Shown here in pieces: positions 1 to 6,908 of a stretch of 64,000 bases of DNA (position 1 is the stretch's first letter; every line of letters begins with the position of its first letter). The notes under the pieces are model-generated. The model ran no database searches, was not told the origin of the DNA, and saw only the letters and a program-made list of their open reading frames with translations. The stretch comes from Staphylococcus simiae (GTDB lineage: Bacteria; Bacillota; Bacilli; Staphylococcales; Staphylococcaceae). A program made the translations under genes and the position numbers. Location: assembly GCF_017357005.1 (NCBI RefSeq), contig NZ_CP071589.1, positions 806,001 through 870,000 of the forward strand, given 5' to 3'.

Positions 1-367
1 ACTAATTAAAATTAAAAAAGGCGTTAAAATTGAAGATGCTAAATTTAGTGATATTACAGAAAACAAAAAAGACATTAAATTTAATAATAAACAATCAGCA
101 GAATTCTTACCTAAAATTTACCAAAACCAAGATGCTGATGCGGTCATCATTAATTCAAACTTTGCTATTGAACAAAAATTAAATCCTAAAAAAGATTCAA
201 TTGCTATTGAAAAAGCAGAAAACAATCCATATGCAAACTTAATTGCTGTTAAAGAAGGTCATCAAGACGATAAGAAAATCAAAGCTTTAATGGAAGTATT
301 GCATTCTAAAGAAATTAAAGATTATATTAACGAAAAATATAATGGATCAGTTGTACCAGCAAAATAA
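1..367 (+). CDS. metQ: Methionine-binding lipoprotein (MetQ/NlpA family), C-terminal part
   Basis: This is the C-terminal part of a substrate-binding lipoprotein of an ABC importer; the 5' end lies outside the window, with codons in phase from base 2 and the TAA at 365-367. The last ~121 residues show NlpA/MetQ-type features: a stretch ending DADAVIINSNFAIEQ, then NNPYANLIAVKEGHQDD and a final ...YINEKYNGSVVPAK. In this family the protein captures D- or L-methionine (or a methionine-containing dipeptide) at the outer membrane face and hands it to MetI/MetN. As last gene of a metNIQ operon it is followed directly by a strong terminator, which fits the gene order in other staphylococci. The exact substrate cannot be read from this fragment. 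Confidence 0.88.
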   Translation, partial: LIKIKKGVKIEDAKFSDITENKKDIKFNNKQSAEFLPKIYQNQDADAVIINSNFAIEQKLNPKKDSIAIEKAENNPYANLIAVKEGHQDDKKIKALMEVLHSKEIKDYINEKYNGSVVPAK

Positions 368-380
368 ATAAGAATATTAA

Positions 381-416
381 ATGCCAACTTCACGATGAAA
401 TGAAGTTGGCATTTTT
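381..416 (+). terminator. Intrinsic terminator of the metQ operon
   Basis: A perfect 12-bp stem, ATGCCAACTTCA (381-392) with TGAAGTTGGCAT (401-412), closes an 8-base loop and runs into a T-tract. It lies 14 bases after the metQ stop codon. Confidence 0.9.
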
Positions 417-431
417 GCATTTAAAATACTC

Positions 432-755
432 TTAAAATAAAAATATTAAGAGTAATAACAAATGAAATATTGCAGTTGCGATTGGTCCAATTGTTTTAAA
501 GTGTTGTCGATATTTCCAGACAATTAAACAATCAATAAATAGAGAGGAAATCATTAATATTGACATTGTAATTATAATATCAATGTTGTGATAAATTAAA
601 GTTACAATAGCAACAATAAATAATGATAAACTACGTGCAACTGCATAATAAGCATTTTTTTGTTGTGTTTTAACACAAGCTTCAATAGAATAACCTAAAC
701 TAACACAGGCACTAATCAATGTAAAAATAGCTTAAATTAAGTAAATAGTAATCAT
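432..755 (-). pseudogene. Small membrane protein gene, interrupted near its start
   Basis: The open frame covers about 99 codons, ending at 432, and encodes a protein with two to three hydrophobic segments (around SLSLFIVAIVTLIYH, IIITMSILMISSLFI and FHLLLLLIFLF), so it would be an integral membrane protein. I do not recognise the family. The frame can be followed upstream to an ATG at 755-753, but a TAA at 734-732 breaks it after seven codons (MITIYLI then stop). The only start inside the remaining frame is a TTG at 719 with no ribosome binding site. I therefore read it as a gene broken by a nonsense mutation. Alternatively it could be a short protein made from a weak start. Confidence 0.45.
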
Positions 756-821
756 CCTTATTATTTTGTTTAATATACATGTTACTTATCGTTATAAATT
801 AAATCAAATTTAAAAAAGAGC

Positions 822-852
822 TTGCTATGGAGTGAACACCATACCTTAATAT
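822..852 (+). promoter_or_regulatory. MerR-type promoter with 19-bp spacer and central dyad
   Basis: A -35 box TTGCTA (822-827) and a -10 box TAATAT (847-852) are separated by 19 bp, the overlong spacing typical of promoters activated by MerR-family regulators. The spacer holds an imperfect dyad, TATGGAGTG facing AACACCATA (826-843). The MerR-family gene is the second gene of the operon this promoter drives, so autoregulation is likely. Confidence 0.72.
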
Positions 853-882
853 GTATTTATTAAATAACGGAGGGTAAATTTT

Positions 883-1773
883 ATGAATATATTTGTAACA
901 GGTGCAACAGGTTTTATCGGAACAGCAGTTATAAAAGAGCTTATTGCTAATGGTCATCAAGTAACGGGATTAGCGCGTACTTTGCAATCAGCAGATAAAT
1001 TACGCCGACTAGATGCATTGGCACATCATGGTGACTTGGAAAATTACGAAGTTTTAAAAGAGGCAGTAAAACAAAATGATGCTGTTATTCATTTGGCATA
1101 TGTACATGATTTTTCATCACCTCAGAAATTCTTTGAATCAGGAACGATTGATATGAAAGCCATTTTAGCAATGGGTGAAGCATTACAAGGGACAAATAAA
1201 CCACTAATCGTTACTGGTGGTATAGCAGGTTTAGATCAGGGACATCTGTTAACAGAGACATTTCGACAAAACGAGGAAACTTTAGAACAAAGCCCAAGAC
1301 GTAGTGAATTAGCTGCCCAAAAATTAACAGAACAAGGAATTAATGTTTCTATTGTTCGTTTACCACCAGCAGTATATGGTAATGGTACTAGTGCATTTGT
1401 AGACATGCTTTCAAATATTGCGCTACAAACAAACGTTTCTGGATATTTAAATAATGGGCAAAATAAATGGTCTGCTGTTCATTATGAAGATGCTGCACAA
1501 CTATTTAGATTGGTAGTTGAACAGCAACAGCCTGGCATTTATCATGCAGTTAAAGATGAAGGTATTGCATTAAAAGAAATCGCACAAATTATTGGTGATA
1601 AGTTAAATTTACCGGTATCACAAATTGCTGACAATGAAGCTGTAGAACACTTTGGTCCAACGATTCAAATGGTGTCATTAGATTGTCCAGCTAGTTGTCA
1701 ATTGACACAACAACAAACAGGTTGGTTACCTAATAAACCATCATTAATTGAAGAACTATTGTCATCCAAGTAA
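883..1773 (+). CDS. Atypical short-chain dehydrogenase/reductase (NAD-dependent epimerase-like)
   Basis: This 296-residue protein has an N-terminal Rossmann fold with the nucleotide-binding motif TGATGFIG (residues 6-13) and an acidic/polar patch typical of extended SDR proteins. The usual catalytic YxxxK is not obvious: the corresponding helix reads SELAAQK (141-147), as in atypical SDR subgroups where Tyr is lost. A conserved RLPPAVYG segment (about 158-165) follows. It is probably a cytoplasmic NAD(P)-dependent oxidoreductase of unknown substrate. The ATG has a good Shine-Dalgarno (GGAGGG, eight bases upstream). It is first in a two-gene operon with a MerR regulator, so it is probably induced by a reactive or toxic small molecule, perhaps an aldehyde or quinone; that is inference from context. 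Confidence 0.85.
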   Translation: MNIFVTGATGFIGTAVIKELIANGHQVTGLARTLQSADKLRRLDALAHHGDLENYEVLKEAVKQNDAVIHLAYVHDFSSPQKFFESGTIDMKAILAMGEALQGTNKPLIVTGGIAGLDQGHLLTETFRQNEETLEQSPRRSELAAQKLTEQGINVSIVRLPPAVYGNGTSAFVDMLSNIALQTNVSGYLNNGQNKWSAVHYEDAAQLFRLVVEQQQPGIYHAVKDEGIALKEIAQIIGDKLNLPVSQIADNEAVEHFGPTIQMVSLDCPASCQLTQQQTGWLPNKPSLIEELLSSK

Positions 1774-1789
1774 TAAAGGAGGGATTACT

Positions 1790-2137
1790 ATTACTTACTA
1801 TTCAACAAAAGAAGTTACTTCAAAAACTGGACTAACAAAAGATACGATTTTATATTATGAAAAAATGGGAATCATTGGTCCTATAATAAGAGACGATAAT
1901 CAGTATCGCATGTATACTGATCAAGATGTTGAATGGCTTAATATCGCCAAAGTATTAAGAAGTATTGATATACTTATTAAAGAATTGATTAATATGCGAA
2001 GTACAACATTAGAAGAGAGAATAAGTCATTTGCAGCAGCATAAACATAAAATAGACACAAAAATTGCTGAGTTAGAAGAAATTGCCAACAAGATAAATAC
2101 TAAGATTACATATATTAGTAAACAATTAGGTCAATAA
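1790..2137 (+). CDS. MerR-family transcriptional regulator, probable AUU start
   Basis: This protein of about 115 residues has an N-terminal winged-helix MerR domain (STKEVTSKTGLTKDTILYYE, then RMYTDQDVEWL) and a C-terminal coiled-coil dimerisation helix (about 70-112) with no conserved cysteine sensor. In the MerR family the domain begins with a few residues before the first helix. Here the strong ribosome binding site AAAGGAGGG (1775-1783) sits six bases before an ATT at 1790, which would give M-TYYSTKEVT. No ATG, GTG or TTG lies at a suitable distance. The only standard start in frame is a TTG at 1748, inside the preceding gene and without an RBS. It follows the SDR gene by 16 bases and probably controls the dyad at 826-843. 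Confidence 0.8.
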   Translation: MTYYSTKEVTSKTGLTKDTILYYEKMGIIGPIIRDDNQYRMYTDQDVEWLNIAKVLRSIDILIKELINMRSTTLEERISHLQQHKHKIDTKIAELEEIANKINTKITYISKQLGQ

Positions 2138-2414
2138 TATATAAGAATAAAGAATTTTATCAACATATAGTTCTTATTATTAGCCGTTTTCATATTGTTA
2201 TAACAAACACTTGTATTAATTAGCTTGATGTGACACTTATATAAAGCAATGTGAAATATTTAAACAGTAAACAGTCGTTATATTTTAGAGTTATGATGTG
2301 AGTTACCAGATATAAAAATCCATAAAATATTAAAAATTTTATATTATTTATTGTTTTGCATCAATAGGTCATTTAAACTAAATTTGTAACTTACAATAAA
2401 ATGAGGTGAAGTAT

Positions 2415-2537
2415 ATGACTCCGAAATTTAAAGTGGTAGTTATGATTAACATCATTATATTGTTAATCATGTTCATTGTATCGATGATTACTTCAAATTG
2501 GTTTTTTACAGGAATTGCAGCTGTTGTAGTATTTTAA
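2415..2537 (+). CDS. Small membrane protein, 40 residues
   Basis: A short open frame with a good ribosome binding site (GAGGTG, 2403-2408) and an ATG start encodes a 40-residue peptide. It begins MTPKFKVVVMINIIILLIMF and continues with a second hydrophobic stretch after a polar SNW. One long or two short membrane segments make up nearly the whole protein, with a basic N-terminus (two Lys) that would stay inside. I do not recognise a named family. The RBS, composition and isolated position between two expressed genes support it being real; its function is unknown. Confidence 0.55.
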   Translation: MTPKFKVVVMINIIILLIMFIVSMITSNWFFTGIAAVVVF

Positions 2538-2619
2538 ATTTAGTGATAAATTATCAGCGTTTTCAAAAAGGTTCACAGTAAAAATAGCTAATTAAGAAAA
2601 TAAAATTGTGTCATATCAT

Positions 2620-2644
2620 GTTTAACTAATTTTCTTCTGGGTAA
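2620..2644 (+). promoter_or_regulatory. SigB-type promoter of the CsbD gene
   Basis: GTTTAA (2620-2625) and GGGTAA (2639-2644) are separated by 13 bases, very close to the general-stress sigma-B consensus GTTTAA-N12-15-GGGTAT. It lies about 40 bases upstream of a CsbD-family gene, a family commonly controlled by SigB. Confidence 0.75.
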
Positions 2645-2682
2645 ATATACATTACATCAAGTATAACAAGGAGGAATTTATT

Positions 2683-2877
2683 ATGGCAGACGAAAGTAAA
2701 TTTGAACAAGCAAAAGGTAATGTTAAAGAAACAGTAGGTAACGTTACTGATAATAAAAATTTAGAAAATGAAGGCAAAGAAGACAAAGCTTCAGGCAAAG
2801 CAAAAGAATTTGTTGAAAATGCCAAAGACAAAGCTAACGATTTAATCGACAAAGTTAAAGGCAATAAAGAAGATTAA
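2683..2877 (+). CDS. CsbD-family general stress protein
   Basis: A 64-residue, highly charged protein with the CsbD-family pattern: [18 protein letters not shown], then a repeat-like [14 protein letters not shown] and a Lys/Asp-rich helical tail. It contains no cysteine, tryptophan or membrane segment, and is expected to be a soluble, largely disordered or helical stress protein. The family is widespread and usually induced in stationary phase or by the general stress sigma factor. The ATG is preceded by AAGGAGG at good spacing. The putative SigB promoter is immediately upstream, and an insertion sequence lies a few bases downstream and may have replaced the original terminator. Confidence 0.9.
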   Translation: MADESKFEQAKGNVKETVGNVTDNKNLENEGKEDKASGKAKEFVENAKDKANDLIDKVKGNKED

Positions 2878-2884
2878 TAATAAA

Positions 2885-4558
2885 TCAAAAGGAGCCTGGG
2901 ACATTAAGTTCTTGGTGAAAGTAAAAAAAGACAATTTCTATTGAAAATTGATAGAAATTGTCTTTTTCATTATTAATTTTGAAATAAACAGCTCCTTGAG
3001 CTGCTAGCTTCCTTATGTTAACTGCCATTAATACAAATCCAAGTTCACGTTTAACCTTATCGAGTCCTCGAACTGACATTCGAGTGAATCCCAAAATAGC
3101 CTTCGTGAATCCAAAAACAGGTTCTACGTCAATTTTTCTTTGACTATAGATTTTTTTCGTTTCTGGCTCAGAAAGCTTTTGATTTACTTGAGATTTAAAA
3201 TACTCCCAATTATAATTCTTCATTATTTTTTTATTTGTTTTTGACTTTGATTTCATACATTGATGTTTGAGTGGACAATCTGTACAATCATCACATTCAT
3301 ATAATTTAAAATCTCTTTTGAATCCATATTTATCATTACGATAAGCATATCGTTTAAATCCTAATCGTTTTTGATTTGGACAAATAAATTCATCGTTGAT
3401 TTCATCATAATCCCAATTCTGAGTATTAAAAATGTCACTTTTAAATTTTTTAGTTTTATCTTTAATAAACATTCCATATGTAATCAATGGTGTTCTATTA
3501 AAATCATCGATAATAGCCATGTAATTTTGTTCACTACCATAACCAGCATCAGCGACAATATACTCAGGTAAATAACCGTAGGTTTCTTTAATTAAAGTTA
3601 AAAACGGTATTAAAGTTCTAGTATCTGTTGGATTTTGGTAAACATCATATGATAAAACAAATTGAGAATTTGTCGCTATTTGTAAATTGTATCCTGGTTT
3701 AAGTTGTCCATTTTTCATATGATCTTCTTTCATTCTCATAAAAGTAGCGTCATGGTCTGTTTTAGAATAACTATTACGGTCTTGAAGAATTGCTTTTTGT
3801 TCTTCGTACTTCGACTTTCGGTCAGAATAATCATCAAATTTCTTTTTAACTTTTTTTATTTTAGTTCTTTTTTGACGAATTTGCCTTCTTAGTTCTGGTT
3901 GTGTTTCATTATCAATTTGTTGATTTAAATCTTCGATTTCTTTATCCAAATGACTACCGATTAAATCAATATCTTCTTTTGATAAATCAGTATCTTTATC
4001 TTCTATAATCTCTGGTATAATTTTATCCTTTACTAATTCTTGATAGATTGTTTTTGAATTTTCGTTTATATCTGTTTCATAGTTTAAAATACTTTTCTTC
4101 CATACGAACGTATATCTATTGGCATCAGCTTCGACTTTGGTTCCATCGATAAAAATAGATTGGTCATCAATAAGATTTTGCTTTAGACACTGACTATGAA
4201 ATTGGATAAATAAAGATTCAATTAAGGCATCTGTTTTAGGATTGACTCTGAATCGATTAATTGTTTTATATGAAGGTGTTTGATTTTGAGACAACCACAT
4301 CATACGAAGACTATCATTGAGTAATCTTTCTATTTTTCTTCCAGAATATACAGATTGTGTGTAGGCATATAGAATAATTTTTAACATCATTTTTGGATGA
4401 TATGAAGTCGCACCACGATAATGTTTGAATTCGTCGAATTCTCTATCTGGTATGCTTTCAACTATGTCATTAACGTATCTTGAAATATCATTTTGAGGAA
4501 TTTTTACTGAAGTTTCCATTGGTAGTGTAAGTTGAGTCATGTTATAATCTTCATACAT
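2885..4558 (-). CDS. IS1182-family transposase
   Basis: This intact 557-residue DDE transposase has an N-terminal region (HYRGATSYHPKMMLKIILYA, about 45-65) typical of the DUF772-type domain and a later RNase-H-like core: IFIDGTKVEADANRY (about 136-150), YIVADAGYGSEQNY (about 335-348) and a C-terminal RKIDVEPVFGFTK (about 478-490), supplying the D, D and E. A Cys-rich segment (CDDCTDCPLKHQC, about 423-435) may bind zinc. The ATG is preceded by GAGGTG. The stop codon lies outside the inverted repeat, in host DNA: the last codons are read from the IR itself (NVPGSF), so the C-terminus depends on the insertion site. Confidence 0.92.
   Translation of the reverse strand: MYEDYNMTQLTLPMETSVKIPQNDISRYVNDIVESIPDREFDEFKHYRGATSYHPKMMLKIILYAYTQSVYSGRKIERLLNDSLRMMWLSQNQTPSYKTINRFRVNPKTDALIESLFIQFHSQCLKQNLIDDQSIFIDGTKVEADANRYTFVWKKSILNYETDINENSKTIYQELVKDKIIPEIIEDKDTDLSKEDIDLIGSHLDKEIEDLNQQIDNETQPELRRQIRQKRTKIKKVKKKFDDYSDRKSKYEEQKAILQDRNSYSKTDHDATFMRMKEDHMKNGQLKPGYNLQIATNSQFVLSYDVYQNPTDTRTLIPFLTLIKETYGYLPEYIVADAGYGSEQNYMAIIDDFNRTPLITYGMFIKDKTKKFKSDIFNTQNWDYDEINDEFICPNQKRLGFKRYAYRNDKYGFKRDFKLYECDDCTDCPLKHQCMKSKSKTNKKIMKNYNWEYFKSQVNQKLSEPETKKIYSQRKIDVEPVFGFTKAILGFTRMSVRGLDKVKRELGFVLMAVNIRKLAAQGAVYFKINNEKDNFYQFSIEIVFFYFHQELNVPGSF
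2923..2967 (-). terminator. Hairpin near the end of the transposase gene
   Basis: A perfect 12-bp stem, GACAATTTCTAT (2930-2941) with ATAGAAATTGTC (2951-2962), is flanked by A-runs on one side and T-runs on the other, so it could terminate in both directions. It lies within the last codons of the transposase frame. Confidence 0.6.
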
Positions 4559-4654
4559 AAGACACCTCGTTAATTTGGTTTATTGGTATTTATTAAATTA
4601 TACGAAAGTGTCTTATTTTTTTGAAGTATTTACATGTAAAATTACATAAAAAAC

Positions 4655-4801
4655 GAAGTATTGTAGTGAAGACTCCTGAGGGAGCAGTGCTAGTCGAAGA
4701 CTACAGGCTGAGACAGCACCCTAGGAACGCGAAACTACAATACGGAGTATTGAACATAAAGAAGCACAAAGACGATTTAACAATAAAATCATCTTTGTGC
4801 T
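4655..4801 (-). other. Structured leader upstream of the transposase inside the IS
   Basis: Two structures are visible. The first has a perfect 10-bp outer stem, GTATTGTAGT (4658-4667) with ACTACAATAC (4734-4743), enclosing TCCT/AGGA and GTGCT/AGCAC helices (4674-4726). The second is a 16-bp hairpin with one mismatch (4763-4778 with 4786-4801). Both precede the transposase start on its strand. A similar GACTCCTGAGGGAGCAGTGC-type block is, as I recall, common upstream of transposases in this IS family. Confidence 0.5.
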
Positions 4802-4865
4802 ATTATTTTTGGGATTTATGTCCCAGCCTCTTTTTTAGTCAGCAATTTTTATTTGCTTAATATAG

Positions 4866-5720
4866 TTACTCATTGTCATTATTACTCAATTTACCTAAAA
4901 GTAAACTAACGATTAAACCAATTAATAAAGTTAGTATTGATACTATCCAGCTTATTGTTGAAGCTGGTACACCAGGAAAAACGGCATATAATGAACCTAC
5001 AACAAATCCGATAATAAGTGCTAAAGTCATGTACTTATGATGATGTAAAAAATATTGAATGACTTTGCTTGATAATAAAAATCCAGTTAATACTCCCAAA
5101 CCTAATATAACTAAAATTGGTAAAGTATTAAAATTTAATTTTACAAGCTCTGAAATAGAGTACATTACTGTACCGTAAGCACCGAAAACAAGTAACATAA
5201 ACGATCCTGAGATACCTGGCAATAACATTGCACTAGATGCACACATGCCAGCAAAAAAATATTTAATGATTAAACTCGTCGATAATGATAGCGTTGCATC
5301 TGCATGTTGATTACCATTATTTAAAAAAGCGATAATGATGAGTATAGTGACACCGAGACACATCATTGCATAGTGTCTGGCAGTAAAAGTTGTTTTAAAG
5401 TTTGATATTGCTAATAAGTAAGGAATAATACCTAAGATAAGACCAGTAAAAAAGAACATGGTCGGAATAGGGTGTTCGGATAATAAATAATTAAAAAGAC
5501 TGCTTAAACTTCCAATGGCTAATAACATACCTAATACAATCGGTAATAAAAATTGAATACTAGTCCAAAAGCGTTTAGAAAATAGACCACTAATTGAAGA
5601 AATGAATTGATCATAAATACCAAGTAATAAAGCTATTGTACCTCCACTCACTCCAGGGACTAAATCACTAGTACCCATGGCAAATCCTTTTAAAATATTT
5701 TTCCATTTAAATCGCTGCAT
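4866..5720 (-). CDS. popT: DUF368 membrane protein, PopT-type undecaprenyl-phosphate transporter
   Basis: This 284-residue polytopic membrane protein has about eight to nine transmembrane segments. It carries the two DUF368 hallmark motifs: GTSDLVPGVSGGT (residues 16-28) and the internal-repeat counterpart MLLPGISGS (165-173), which are re-entrant-loop signatures. DUF368 proteins (PopT) and the unrelated DedA family (UptA) were identified as the transporters that return undecaprenyl phosphate to the inner face of the membrane for peptidoglycan and teichoic acid synthesis. The start ATG has AGGAG upstream. It lies just before sufC but on the opposite strand, as in S. aureus. Its promoter region faces the suf promoter. 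Confidence 0.82.
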   Translation of the reverse strand: MQRFKWKNILKGFAMGTSDLVPGVSGGTIALLLGIYDQFISSISGLFSKRFWTSIQFLLPIVLGMLLAIGSLSSLFNYLLSEHPIPTMFFFTGLILGIIPYLLAISNFKTTFTARHYAMMCLGVTILIIIAFLNNGNQHADATLSLSTSLIIKYFFAGMCASSAMLLPGISGSFMLLVFGAYGTVMYSISELVKLNFNTLPILVILGLGVLTGFLLSSKVIQYFLHHHKYMTLALIIGFVVGSLYAVFPGVPASTISWIVSILTLLIGLIVSLLLGKLSNNDNE

Positions 5721-6044
5721 GTGATGCTCCTTTACAAATATTTATGGTAGTTAACGAGCATATTAACACAACTCAAAATATAAAGTGAAATAATAACATA
5801 TTAATTTTAGGTAAAATTCATTGAGAAAGTTATCTCTGTCATTATCAGTTATAGTTAAAAGTTCTTCCAGATTAAAATTGGTACATTATAGTAATAAATC
5901 TAATAAAAAGGTTTAAGTAGTTTATATTAAGGAATAAGTAAGTTATAATTAAAGGAGTGAATAATTACAAAGGCTTTTTGACTACAAATTAAAATTATTA
6001 TAAACTGGTCAGGAAATCTTTATATTTTACGGAGGGAATATAAA
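5721..6044. other. Divergent intergenic region popT / sufC
   Basis: This 324-bp region has no gene. It contains the popT start signals on the left and, on the right, the suf promoter and the sufC ribosome binding site (ACGGAGGG). A second possible -10 (TATAAT near 5943) lacks a clear -35. I see no riboswitch or Fe-S regulator site that I can name. Confidence 0.6.
5978..6006 (+). promoter_or_regulatory. SigA-type promoter of the suf operon
   Basis: TTGACT (5978-5983), a 17-bp spacer and TAAACT (6001-6006) lie about 40 bases upstream of the sufC start. The -35 is nearly consensus, the -10 weaker. Confidence 0.55.
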
Positions 6045-6806
6045 ATGGCATCAACATTAGAAATCAAAGACTTACATGTGTCTATTGAGGATAAAGAAAT
6101 TTTAAAAGGTGTTAATTTAACAATTAAGACTGATGAGATTCATGCAATTATGGGGCCAAATGGTACTGGTAAATCAACATTATCATCTGCAATTATGGGA
6201 CACCCAAGTTATGAAGTAACACAAGGTGAAGTATTGTTAGATGGCGTTAATATCCTTGAACTAGAAGTGGATGAAAGAGCAAAAGCTGGACTGTTCTTAG
6301 CGATGCAATATCCATCTGAAATCACAGGTGTAACAAATGCTGATTTCATGCGTTCAGCAATTAATGCCAAACGTGAAGAAGGACAAGAGATTAACTTAAT
6401 GCAATTTATTAAGAAATTAGATAAAAATATGGATTTCTTAGATATAGATAAAGACATGGCTCAACGTTATTTAAATGAAGGATTCTCAGGCGGAGAGAAA
6501 AAACGTAATGAAATCTTACAATTAATGATGCTAGAACCTAAATTTGCAATTTTGGATGAAATTGACTCTGGTTTAGATATCGATGCTTTAAAAGTAGTAT
6601 CTAAAGGTATTAATCAAATGCGTGGAGAAAACTTTGGCGCATTAATGATTACTCACTACCAACGTCTCTTAAATTACATTACTCCAGATAAAGTACATGT
6701 AATGTATGGTGGTAAAGTAGTGAAATCTGGCGGTCCTGAATTAGCGAAACGTTTAGAAGAAGAAGGTTACGAATGGGTTAAAGAAGAATTCGGTGCGACT
6801 GAATAA
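6045..6806 (+). CDS. sufC: Fe-S cluster assembly ATPase SufC
   Basis: SufC is the ABC-type ATPase of the SufBC2D scaffold that builds Fe-S clusters in the cytosol. The 253-residue protein shows Walker [10 protein letters not shown] (about 37-45), the ABC signature [10 protein letters not shown] (about 148-157) and Walker [15 protein letters not shown] (about 169-182); the EIDSGLD form is typical of SufC. It has no membrane domain partner, consistent with a soluble complex. It is first of the five-gene operon sufCDSUB and is separated from sufD by about 100 bases. Length matches the family. Confidence 0.97.
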   Translation: MASTLEIKDLHVSIEDKEILKGVNLTIKTDEIHAIMGPNGTGKSTLSSAIMGHPSYEVTQGEVLLDGVNILELEVDERAKAGLFLAMQYPSEITGVTNADFMRSAINAKREEGQEINLMQFIKKLDKNMDFLDIDKDMAQRYLNEGFSGGEKKRNEILQLMMLEPKFAILDEIDSGLDIDALKVVSKGINQMRGENFGALMITHYQRLLNYITPDKVHVMYGGKVVKSGGPELAKRLEEEGYEWVKEEFGATE

Positions 6807-6908
6807 TCGGATTTAAATTATTCAAAATGACTGAGATGTTCATCTATATATGATGAAAATGAACATTAACTTTAACAATTTAATTTCATCAAGTAGGAGG
6901 AAGAAGTT

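Larger units (their letters stand above)
2892..4830 (-). mobile_element. IS1182-family insertion sequence (IS1272-like)
   Basis: The element is about 1.94 kb, bounded by imperfect terminal inverted repeats: GAGCCTGGGACATTAA (from 2892) and, read inward from the other side, GAGGCTGGGACATAA (from 4830). It carries one transposase gene on the minus strand. Size, inverted repeat length and transposase type match the IS1182 family, of which IS1272 of S. haemolyticus is a member. No target duplication is evident; the ends are flanked by AAAA and TTTT, consistent with insertion into a palindrome such as a terminator, a habit reported for IS1272. About 270 bp of structured leader precede the transposase gene. 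Confidence 0.82.

Noticed and set aside
2652..2864. 70-codon minus-strand frame opposite csbD
   Set aside because: Mirror of the Lys/Glu/Asp-rich CsbD coding sequence; no start signals.
4621..4860. 79-codon plus-strand frame inside the IS right end
   Set aside because: It runs across the structured leader and the terminal inverted repeat, has no ribosome binding site and a biased, unlikely protein sequence.
5953..5992. Possible leader peptide (GTG AAT AAT TAC AAA ...) upstream of sufC
   Set aside because: The GTG lies inside its own putative ribosome binding site, and the frame ends within the suf promoter spacer, so it would not be transcribed from it.
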